Shown piece after piece: positions 6,807 to 13,347 of a stretch of DNA of 17,262 nt. Both the position numbers and the translations under genes were made by a program. Where the stretch lies: the NCBI GenBank assembly GCA_900551675.1, contig URXH01000034.1, positions 1 through 17,262 of the forward strand, written 5' to 3'. Position 1 is the stretch's first letter; each line of letters begins with the position of its first letter. Below the pieces are notes generated by a model, which was not told where the DNA came from, did not search any database, and saw nothing but the letters and a program-made list of their open reading frames with translations. The stretch comes from an uncultured bacterium (GTDB taxonomy: Bacteria > Cyanobacteriota > Vampirovibrionia > Gastranaerophilales > Gastranaerophilaceae).

Positions 6807-6827
6807 ATTAAGAACTTTCAGTTTTTA

Positions 6828-8837
6828 CTAATTATTCAAAAAACCTGCCATTGTCGGTTTATTGGTCGGAATATATGATGATGCCTGTACTGCAGCAGTT
6901 TGAGACTGTTGATCAGATTTTGCCTGAGATATAGCTGATACTCCTGAAGCTTTCGCTTTTTCAGCCTTTTCTTTTTCTACAGCTTTTTTAGTCATGTTTT
7001 CACAGTAACGTGCAAGCCACATCATAAATGCAGGTACAAGAATGATTGTCGAGGCAAAGCCAAATGCGCTGTTGAATGTTTTAGCTCTGTTAATAAATTT
7101 ATTTTCTTTTGAGTGGAATACTGTATATATTTTTTCAAGAGCTTCAGAGCCTTTTGCTTTGCGGAATGCTTCGTGAATTTCTTCTGATGTTGCTTCCTGA
7201 AGTGATTTTCCGTTGAATTTTTTCATTATTGTTTCAGAAGCTTCTTTAACTGTTTTGTCAATATTCAACAGAACTTTTTTAACATCTCCGCCGTTTTCTT
7301 CCAAGAATTTGAAGAATCCGTTAATACCGTCTTTGTATTCATCAATATGACTGTATTTGGAAACAATCTGTTCGCTGGATAATACATTTACGCCTGAACC
7401 TGCAGTGAAGTAGTTTCTCAATTTATGGAATAAACTTTTGTTATGATTTTCAGGTTTTACGTTTAATGTAAGACCTGACATTTTTGCAAATGCATCTGAA
7501 AAGCCTCGGGACAAAGCTTTAGCACCGAATAATATGGCTGTGAAACTCGCAATATCACGAACTAAGATTTCTTTACGTTCTTTGTCGCTTTTAGCATTTT
7601 TATATCTGGGCGGCAGACAGAATCCGAACAATAATGTGAGCATGGCAGGAACAGACATTGAAGCGCCGTTAAATTCAAAATTCTTTAGAAGTTTGCTTAT
7701 ACTGCCTTCTTTCATTGCAGATTTCCCTGCCTGTGATACAAGTCCTGTAAATGCTACATTTTTGTCTTTTTGTTGAATATTTCCGGTTGTCTCTTTTTTG
7801 TCTGTATCTGATTTAGCTGTCTGCGTATTTGCATTTTCGTCAACCAGTCCGGTTAAGCCGGGGTCATGTTTTAAACCAAGGTTGTAGAGTTTCGGTATTA
7901 GTGTGTAGAACCCAACTACAGCACCCCACATACCGAGATTTGACAATACTCTTGTTCCGGCTCTATGAATATTGAACTTTTTAATATATTCATCAAGATT
8001 ACCGTTAGCATGAGTTTTAAGATGTTTATTTACTTTTTCCAAAGCATCGCCGGTGTAGTCGGTCAAGCTCTGTGTTAATTGTTTGATATCTGTATACAGC
8101 GGAGTTTTTTTACCTTCCACTTTTAAAGATGCTTCCATTTCGTTAACTGATGGCGGGGCAAATTGTTTTCTGATTTTCATGTATTCTTCAATAATTTCAG
8201 ATTGTAGTGCTTTGCCCGTCTGTCTGGTCTTTTTATCTTTAGAAGCACGTTTTTCTTCTGATTCAACAAGTTTGTTTGCAAATTTTTGAGCAGTTTCGGT
8301 AATTTTGTCTGTAAAATTTTCATCAGTAGAATGTTTTAATGCATTTTCAAATACCCTTGCGTAGTATCCCTGTTTAAATTCTTTTGCATTATTAAGCTGT
8401 GCGGGATTTACAGAAGCATAATCTGCAAAATTCTGCCCGAGCATCTCTATATGGTTTACATGGACATTGTTAGCAGTTCCTGATGTTTTCTTTATTATTG
8501 TAAGAATACCGAGAGGAATTAAAAAAGCGCTCGGACCGCTCAATATTTCACGTATACCTTCGCGTCTCGCAAATTCCCAGTTTAAAGGCCCTGTTTTTTT
8601 CCCGTTTTCGTCTTTTTTGCGGTTTCTGTTAAGACCTTCATAAATTCTTGGGGCGACCATGCCAATACCGTCCTGCGTAATAAATGAGGCTGCAAAACCT
8701 CCTCTGTCAATTCCGTCCATTAAAGCCACGACAGGGTTAAATGAGCCTGTGAATGCTTGTTGATGTTTTTTTTCGGTTTGTAAATGATTGTGTTTTGTTT
8801 CTACACTGTTTGATGAATTGATTGCTTTTACTGACAT
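6828..8837 (-). CDS. Large membrane protein of two similar halves, with AFTG motifs
   Basis: 669 aa, no family recognised. It appears built from two similar halves, each opened by an AFTG motif (QQAFTGSF at 26-33; NVAFTGLV at 360-367). Each half continues with a charged, Arg/Glu-bearing segment leading into a hydrophobic stretch (about 90-117; about 427-452). Each then has a long charged helical region and a second hydrophobic stretch introduced by R-A-x-T (HRAGTRVLSNLGMWG at 291-305; NRAKTF...VPAF at 583-604). A further hydrophobic segment lies at about 394-409. The Lys/Ala-rich C-tail (610-669) looks disordered. No signal peptide is seen. The same motifs recur in the two paralogs at 11156-12336. 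The start has only AGGG very close to the ATG, so initiation is weakly supported. Function unknown; probably a lineage-specific membrane or membrane-associated protein. Confidence 0.8.
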   Translation of the reverse strand: MSVKAINSSNSVETKHNHLQTEKKHQQAFTGSFNPVVALMDGIDRGGFAASFITQDGIGMVAPRIYEGLNRNRKKDENGKKTGPLNWEFARREGIREILSGPSAFLIPLGILTIIKKTSGTANNVHVNHIEMLGQNFADYASVNPAQLNNAKEFKQGYYARVFENALKHSTDENFTDKITETAQKFANKLVESEEKRASKDKKTRQTGKALQSEIIEEYMKIRKQFAPPSVNEMEASLKVEGKKTPLYTDIKQLTQSLTDYTGDALEKVNKHLKTHANGNLDEYIKKFNIHRAGTRVLSNLGMWGAVVGFYTLIPKLYNLGLKHDPGLTGLVDENANTQTAKSDTDKKETTGNIQQKDKNVAFTGLVSQAGKSAMKEGSISKLLKNFEFNGASMSVPAMLTLLFGFCLPPRYKNAKSDKERKEILVRDIASFTAILFGAKALSRGFSDAFAKMSGLTLNVKPENHNKSLFHKLRNYFTAGSGVNVLSSEQIVSKYSHIDEYKDGINGFFKFLEENGGDVKKVLLNIDKTVKEASETIMKKFNGKSLQEATSEEIHEAFRKAKGSEALEKIYTVFHSKENKFINRAKTFNSAFGFASTIILVPAFMMWLARYCENMTKKAVEKEKAEKAKASGVSAISQAKSDQQSQTAAVQASSYIPTNKPTMAGFLNN

Positions 8838-9114
8838 GTCCCTACTTTAAATTTTCATAACTACACACATATATTTAATAAAACTTATGATTTACACTTA
8901 TTGCTTTTTTCTAACGCAATTTTAAGAAAAATTAAGAAAAGGTCATAAATGTATTAAGTGTAAATATTATACTTAATATATTTATAATTTGCAAGTTATT
9001 TACTACAATTATAATAATTATTTTACAAATTTGTAATAAACTCTAATAATAGATAAAAAATCACCCGATTGGCTATTAATTGACACTATTTTTTATCCGT
9101 TATAAACTCATTTT
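8838..9114. other. Divergent AT-rich intergenic region with palindromes
   Basis: 277 bases between the 669-aa gene (-) and trmFO (+). It contains an 11-base inverted repeat (ATTTACACTTA at 8890-8900; TAAGTGTAAAT at 8955-8965) and a perfect 14-base palindrome, TTACAAATTTGTAA, at 9023-9036. No open frame or RNA gene is apparent. The palindromes could be operator sites for the diverging genes. Confidence 0.6.
9080..9106 (+). promoter_or_regulatory. Promoter of trmFO (leaderless or near-leaderless)
   Basis: A perfect TTGACA at 9080-9085 and TATAAA at 9101-9106 with a 15-base spacer. The predicted start, about seven bases after the -10, is near 9113, only about two bases before the trmFO ATG. No purine-rich ribosome site lies in the ten bases before the ATG. 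Confidence 0.6.
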
Positions 9115-10422
9115 ATGGAAGTTAATGTTATAGGTGCAGGTCTTGCCGGCAGCGAAGCGGCACTGCAGCTTTCAAAACGCGGAATAGAAGTAAATTTGTA
9201 TGAAATGCGTCCAGAAAAAACAACAGGCGCTCATAAAACGGATAAATTTGCTGAATTTGTTTGTTCAAACAGTTTAGGCGCCGGTGATTGTTCAAATGCT
9301 TCTGGTCTGTTGAAGCGTGAGATGGAGCTTCTCGGTGGAGAATTGATTATGATTGCAAGAGATTGTGCTGTTCCTGCTGGCAGTGCGCTTGCAATTGACA
9401 GAGAGCTGTTTTCTCAAACAGTTACAGAACGCATTGAGGCTGATAATAATATTAATATTATAAAAGAAGAAGTAAAAGAAATTCCTGAAGGGTTTACAAT
9501 CATGGCATCAGGCCCTTTAACCTCTGAAAGTCTTGCAAATTCTATAAAAGAGTTTACGCAGAGCGAGCATTTGTATTTTTTTGATGCAATCGCGCCTATT
9601 GTTGAAAAAGACAGTATTAATTTTGATAAAGCTTTCTGGGCGAGCAGATACGACAAAGGTGAGGCTTCATATATTAATTGCCCCATGAACAGGCAAGAGT
9701 ATGAAAACTTTTATAATATATTGATTAATGCTCCAAAAATTGAATTAAAAGAGTTTGAAAAAAATGCAAAGTTTTTTGAAAGCTGTCTGCCTGTTGAAGT
9801 TTTGGCTTCGCGCGGTGTTGATACTTTGAGGTTTGGTCCTATGAAGCCTGTAGGTCTGGTTGATAAAAGAACGGGTATTCAAAATTATGCTGTAGTTCAG
9901 CTCCGTCAGGACAATTCCGCAAAAACTCTTTTTAATCTCGTAGGTTTTCAAACCAATCTCAAATGGGGAGCACAAAAAGAATTGCTACAATCAATTCCGG
10001 GGCTAGAAAATGTTAGTATCGTAAGATACGGTGTTATGCATAGAAATACATTTATAAATTCTCCAAAAATTTTGAATGCAGCTTTACAGACGCGTAAAAG
10101 GCATGATTTATTCTTTGCCGGCCAGTTGACAGGGACGGAAGGTTATACAGAATCTATAGCAACAGGCATGCTCGCGGGAATTAATATGGCGAGATTGATA
10201 AACGGCAAAGAACTGCTTATACTTCCAAAGGTTACGATGCTGGGGGCTTTGACGCAGTATATTTCTGATGAAGCTCATACTAAATTTCAGCCGATAAATT
10301 CAAACTGGGGAATTACAGAGCCTGTAGAATTACCGAAAAAAGAGCGTAAAAATAAAAAATTAAAAGCCGAAATGATTGTACAGCGGTCGATTGATTATAT
10401 CTCAACATTTGAAAATGTTTAA
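9115..10422 (+). CDS. trmFO: Folate-dependent tRNA uracil-54 C5-methyltransferase TrmFO
   Basis: A flavoenzyme that makes 5-methyluridine at position 54 of the tRNA T-loop, using methylenetetrahydrofolate as carbon donor and FAD/NAD(P)H as reductant. Seen: the FAD-binding dinucleotide motif VIGAGLAGSEAA at 5-16, beginning almost at the N-terminus as is normal; FVCSNSLGAG at 48-57 with C50, equivalent to the catalytic Cys53 of the Bacillus enzyme; SCLPVEVLASRGVDTLRFG at 223-241 with C224, equivalent to Cys226; and the C-terminal TGTEGYTESIATG block. At 435 aa it is full length. This start is secure because the FAD motif begins at residue 5, yet it has no ribosome site, consistent with a leaderless message. 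A monocistronic unit is likely, since the prepilin gene has its own promoter. Confidence 0.97.
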   Translation: MEVNVIGAGLAGSEAALQLSKRGIEVNLYEMRPEKTTGAHKTDKFAEFVCSNSLGAGDCSNASGLLKREMELLGGELIMIARDCAVPAGSALAIDRELFSQTVTERIEADNNINIIKEEVKEIPEGFTIMASGPLTSESLANSIKEFTQSEHLYFFDAIAPIVEKDSINFDKAFWASRYDKGEASYINCPMNRQEYENFYNILINAPKIELKEFEKNAKFFESCLPVEVLASRGVDTLRFGPMKPVGLVDKRTGIQNYAVVQLRQDNSAKTLFNLVGFQTNLKWGAQKELLQSIPGLENVSIVRYGVMHRNTFINSPKILNAALQTRKRHDLFFAGQLTGTEGYTESIATGMLAGINMARLINGKELLILPKVTMLGALTQYISDEAHTKFQPINSNWGITEPVELPKKERKNKKLKAEMIVQRSIDYISTFENV

Positions 10423-10437
10423 AATATATGTTAATAT
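10409..10437 (+). promoter_or_regulatory. Promoter of the prepilin gene
   Basis: TTGAAA at 10409-10414 (inside the end of trmFO), 17-base spacer, TAATAT at 10432-10437. A perfect 7-base inverted repeat, AACATTT-GA-AAATGTT at 10404-10419, covers the -35, though it also encodes the TrmFO C-terminus. Confidence 0.5.
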
Positions 10438-10475
10438 AAAAATATAGAGTTTATATTTATGAGGGTATGAGATAT

Positions 10476-11159
10476 ATGGAAGAAGTTAGACATAACGGAT
10501 TTACTTTAGCTGAAGTACTTGTAACTTTAGGAATAATAGGTGTTGTATCAGCAATGACAATGCCTACTCTGATGCAAAACCACCAGAGAAAAGTTTATGT
10601 TACTCAGCTTCATAAAGTGTATAATGAATTTTCTCAAGCAGCTGTTATGATGTTGAATGATACTAATGCATTAAATCTTACTGAAGCTCATTTGACTTCT
10701 AGTGCGCAAAATGTAACAACTAATTCTGAAGCTTTTATAAAAAAGTATTTTAAAGTTGTAAATGACTGTGGTGCAGGGCCTGCAACACCATGTTTTGCAG
10801 ATACATATCGTACGTTAAGTGGGGCAACTGTTGAGGCTACATGGAGTGGTTGCCATTCTTTTGCTTTAGCTAATGGAGCTTCTGTATGTATGTCAGGTTT
10901 TACTAATGGTATGGCATATATATTAGTTGATATTAATGGTGCAAAAGGCCCGAATATTGCAGGAAGGGATTACTGGGTTATGAGCTTATATAATGATGCG
11001 GTTATAGATCAGGCTGTTACTGAAGCTTGCCGTAAGAATCCGGAATGTGATAAGGAGGCAGCAAGAGAAGTATATTATTACAACTGTGATAATACTGGTG
11101 AGGCTCCTGACGGGTGTTTTGGGAGATTGTTAAACGACAACTGGGAGATGAATTATTAG
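10476..11159 (+). CDS. Type IV prepilin-like protein
   Basis: A secreted pilin or pseudopilin-like protein (227 aa from this start). Seen: a short basic leader ending in Gly8, then F-T-L-A-E (9-13) with the conserved Glu5 of the mature protein. The hydrophobic helix VLVTLGIIGVVSAMTMPTL follows, so a prepilin peptidase would cut after Gly8 and methylate Phe. The C-terminal part has several Cys and the segment DINGAKGPNIAGRDYW (152-167), which resembles the Asp/Asn-rich calcium-loop signature of pseudopilins. The ATG at 10476 is preferred over the in-frame ATG at 10467 because GAGGG (10461-10465) would be only one base from the latter. No pilus assembly genes are nearby, so this is an orphan, as is common for this group. 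Its stop overlaps the converging minus-strand gene by four bases. Confidence 0.88.
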   Translation: MEEVRHNGFTLAEVLVTLGIIGVVSAMTMPTLMQNHQRKVYVTQLHKVYNEFSQAAVMMLNDTNALNLTEAHLTSSAQNVTTNSEAFIKKYFKVVNDCGAGPATPCFADTYRTLSGATVEATWSGCHSFALANGASVCMSGFTNGMAYILVDINGAKGPNIAGRDYWVMSLYNDAVIDQAVTEACRKNPECDKEAAREVYYYNCDNTGEAPDGCFGRLLNDNWEMNY

Positions 11160-11794
11160 GCGTTAGTATCAACTTTAGCTGTCTGTGATGATTTATCTTT
11201 TTTGTGTTCAAGACCTAAAATTCTAAGAGCCGGGTGAATAAAGGCATGGCTTACCTGAGGTGCAAGAATTGCCAGACCGAGAACCGATCCTATAATATTG
11301 CTCAATTCAACTGCACCTTTTACATAAAGAAATTTGTCAGGATCCTTTTTTTCTAATTCTTTTTGCAGTGTAGTATTATATTTATCCCTGATTTTGGTTT
11401 TATCTAAAAGCCGTTCTTTTTCAAGAGTGCTCATCCTGTTTTTTACAGACGGGTTATCTGCAAGTTTTCTGTAATACATATACTCTTTTACATTTTTAAA
11501 GTGTTCAAAGCCTTCGGTATTTTTGAATATATATTTTTTTGCGACCTGAAATCCGCCTTTTTTGAAAACAGGAACAATCAGAGCCATATAAACTGCAAGG
11601 CATGTCGCCTGATAAAGAAATTCTTTGGCTGCGGCATACTGTTTAGTGTCCGAGTCAATATCTTTATCAATGAGAATAAAACCGGGACGTCCTATTGATT
11701 TTAAAGTCGTTTCAGCAGCAACTGACTGTGTCGTATTTTGTGCAATATTTGCAAGCTGTGAACTTGTTATAAAACTTTTTACTGCTCCTATCAT
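11156..11794 (-). CDS. Membrane protein of the RPxF...DK family, second of a coupled pair
   Basis: 212 aa, no known family. Seen: SIGRPGFILIDK at 33-44, TKQY-A-KEFL at 50-60, a hydrophobic stretch at about 62-76, a charged helical insert at about 80-155, and a second hydrophobic stretch at about 165-186 followed by HPALRILGLEHKKDK. The Asp/Lys-rich tail ends QTAKVDTNA. It aligns with the gene just upstream: R-P-x-F, D-K, T-K-x-Y-x-A-x-x-E-x-L, then a final hydrophobic segment and a GL...KD end. It also resembles each half of the 669-aa protein. The start codon overlaps the upstream stop (ATGA), indicating translational coupling. No signal peptide; probably an inner-membrane protein. Function unknown. 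Confidence 0.8.
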   Translation of the reverse strand: MIGAVKSFITSSQLANIAQNTTQSVAAETTLKSIGRPGFILIDKDIDSDTKQYAAAKEFLYQATCLAVYMALIVPVFKKGGFQVAKKYIFKNTEGFEHFKNVKEYMYYRKLADNPSVKNRMSTLEKERLLDKTKIRDKYNTTLQKELEKKDPDKFLYVKGAVELSNIIGSVLGLAILAPQVSHAFIHPALRILGLEHKKDKSSQTAKVDTNA

Positions 11795-12336
11795 AATCCG
11801 CCCACCCTTAGACCGGTCTGCGGTCTGCTTGTAAATGTACTCATGCGCGGATAAATATTGTTGTTGAAAGATGCCTGCGGTTTTGAAATTGTATTTTGTT
11901 TAGATTCTGCAGGAACCTTAATATTCTTGGGTTCATCTTTATGTTCGGGTGCTTTTAACCCTATTTTGTGCATAATCGGTTTTATTGCAACAGAGCATAG
12001 CGCAGGAATTACAAATAATGCTGCAGTACAAACACCGATGAACATAAGATTTTTTTCTGCTCTGTTTGCAAGAGCCTTATCGCTGTTAAAAGCTTTTTTG
12101 GCAAGTTTGCCTGCGAGTTCTCCGCATCCCCAGTAAGCAGGTATTGCAATAACTTCTGTAAGACCTTCTCTCAGTGCAGTATATTTTTTAGTCTCCGGGT
12201 TTTCTGTTTTATCCATCATGGTAAAAGCCGGACGGCAAATACCTTTGACTGCCGCAATTGCCATTACGACATAGGTAGGTTTATTATTTTCGCCCAGTGA
12301 TTTACAGGTTCTTTTTATTAAATCTGTTATTGCCAT
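11791..12336 (-). CDS. Membrane protein of the RPxF...DK family, first of a coupled pair
   Basis: 181 aa with this start, no known family. Seen: GICRPAFTMMDK at 32-43, TKKYTALREGLTEV at 49-62, a hydrophobic stretch at about 62-77, NRAEKNLMFIG at 91-101 leading into a second hydrophobic stretch to about 118, and a flexible Pro/Ser/Asn-rich tail. The open frame continues upstream to a TTG at 12429, but I prefer the ATG at 12336. From there the protein aligns with its paralog almost residue for residue (RPxF at 35 versus 36), GGGAA lies before it, and the TTG has no ribosome site and falls inside a -35 hexamer. A promoter is visible just upstream. It shares NRA-...-VPA-type motifs with the 669-aa protein. 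Function unknown. Confidence 0.78.
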   Translation of the reverse strand: MAITDLIKRTCKSLGENNKPTYVVMAIAAVKGICRPAFTMMDKTENPETKKYTALREGLTEVIAIPAYWGCGELAGKLAKKAFNSDKALANRAEKNLMFIGVCTAALFVIPALCSVAIKPIMHKIGLKAPEHKDEPKNIKVPAESKQNTISKPQASFNNNIYPRMSTFTSRPQTGLRVGGL

Positions 12337-12376
12337 TGCTATTCCCAAGCCGTATAAAACGGGTAAATAAATTTTT

Positions 12377-12405
12377 TTGCTAGTTTTGTTAACATATGTT
12401 ATAAT
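12377..12405 (+). promoter_or_regulatory. Promoter of the anti-sigma / sigma / Spy-like module
   Basis: TTGCTA at 12377-12382, 17-base spacer, perfect TATAAT at 12400-12405. Start expected near 12412, giving a leader of about 67 bases. The perfect 12-base palindrome TAACATATGTTA (12390-12401) sits in the spacer and touches the -10, as an operator might. An ECF factor often controls its own operon, but this looks like a housekeeping sigma promoter. Confidence 0.6.
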
Positions 12406-12429
12406 ATTACGAAGAAATTTTTTTAGCAA
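12401..12429 (-). promoter_or_regulatory. Opposing promoter of the paralog pair, sharing the -10 region
   Basis: On the minus strand TTGCTA (12424-12429), a 17-base spacer and TATTAT (12401-12406). The -10 overlaps that of the plus promoter by five bases and the two -35 hexamers are identical. Start expected near 12394, about 58 bases before the ATG at 12336. Confidence 0.5.
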
Positions 12430-12478
12430 ATGAACTTTTTTATTTTTATATCGTTATATAGGTATAGAGGTTAAAAAA

Positions 12479-12823
12479 ATGACTGATAAATGTACTAAAT
12501 ATGAAGCATTATTTACTTTCGGTAACGATGAAACATTGAAACGGCATTTAGAAACCTGCGAGGATTGTCAAAAAGAGCAGGAAATGATGGATAAAGTTTC
12601 GGATTTGCTAAAAGAAGTAAGACCGTATTACAAAAATCAGCACAAAAAAATTACAAAACTAAAAATGGCATGTGCTGTATTTGTAATTCTGTTCAGCAGT
12701 ACGGCTTTAGGTGTAGTAAATTTGAATCCGGATGTCTCGGATATTATTAAATACGGGACAACGCTGAGTGCGGAAGATTACGGTTTTCCGGTTGATTCAT
12801 ACGGTTTATTGATGGTGGAATAG
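12479..12823 (+). CDS. Membrane-bound zinc-finger (ZAS-type) anti-sigma factor
   Basis: Predicted to hold the neighbouring ECF sigma factor at the membrane. Seen: an N-terminal zinc-binding anti-sigma pattern with C5 and H23-x3-C27-x2-C30, short compared with the usual zf-HC2 spacing; a charged helical linker at about 31-60; one membrane helix at about 62-80 (LKMACAVFVILFSSTALGV); and a short outside tail of about 34 aa. The basic residues before the helix put the finger in the cytosol. GAGG at 12467-12470 precedes the ATG by eight bases. The sigma gene follows after six bases. The order is anti-sigma first, the reverse of the most usual arrangement. The Cys-rich finger could sense redox or metal; that is inference. 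Confidence 0.8.
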   Translation: MTDKCTKYEALFTFGNDETLKRHLETCEDCQKEQEMMDKVSDLLKEVRPYYKNQHKKITKLKMACAVFVILFSSTALGVVNLNPDVSDIIKYGTTLSAEDYGFPVDSYGLLMVE

Positions 12824-12829
12824 TAAATA

Positions 12830-13327
12830 ATGAATTTCAAAGAGCTTATCAAAAGCAATCAAAACAACGTAAGAAGTATAATAAGACTTATTACAAAAGA
12901 AACAAATGAAGATCTTGAACAGGAAGTGTATTTAAAGGTTTGGAAAAATGCCGATAAATACACTGAACAAGGCAGCTTTAAAAGCTGGATAAATACTATT
13001 GCTAAAAATGTGTCTAAGGATTATCTAAAGTCCAGACAGAAACGAAATCAGGATTGTTTGACCAATGATGAGGAAATAATAAATACAGTAAAAGATAACA
13101 AAGATACACCTGAATTAAAGTTAATAGTAAACGACAGGCAGAAAAGGATTACTCAGGCAATAAATTCTTTGAAGCCTAAATTCAAAGAAGTCATAATGTT
13201 ATGTGAGATATACGGTTATTCATACGAAGACGCCGCATTCAAACTGAAGTGTCCGACAGGGACTATAAAATCAAGGTTGTACAACGCAAAAAAAGAATTG
13301 GCAGAAATGTTAAAAGATTTATTGTAA
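12830..13327 (+). CDS. ECF-type RNA polymerase sigma factor
   Basis: 165 aa, the normal size for an extracytoplasmic-function sigma factor with regions 2 and 4 only. Seen: region 2 at about 27-70 (EDLEQEVYLKVWKNADKY, then FKSWINTIAKNVSKDYLK, which would open and bind the -10), a short acidic linker, and region 4 at about 113-162 (LKPKFKEVIMLCEIYGYSYEDAA cut short here, then the recognition helix PTGTIKSRLYNAKKEL). It starts six bases after the anti-sigma stop and is probably translated in tandem with it. No third domain such as SnoaL is present. The ECF subgroup and the target promoter cannot be told from sequence reading alone. Confidence 0.93.
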   Translation: MNFKELIKSNQNNVRSIIRLITKETNEDLEQEVYLKVWKNADKYTEQGSFKSWINTIAKNVSKDYLKSRQKRNQDCLTNDEEIINTVKDNKDTPELKLIVNDRQKRITQAINSLKPKFKEVIMLCEIYGYSYEDAAFKLKCPTGTIKSRLYNAKKELAEMLKDLL

Positions 13328-13347
13328 AAAAAGAAAGGATTAGATTT

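Noticed and set aside
10404..10419. AACATTT-GA-AAATGTT as a dedicated operator or terminator
   Set aside because: It lies in the trmFO coding end, is AT-rich, has no U-run and could be chance; kept only as a note under the promoter.
13249..13347. Longer N-terminus of the Spy-like protein starting inside the sigma gene
   Set aside because: It would bury the signal peptide at residue 34 onward; the ATG at 13348 has a good ribosome site.
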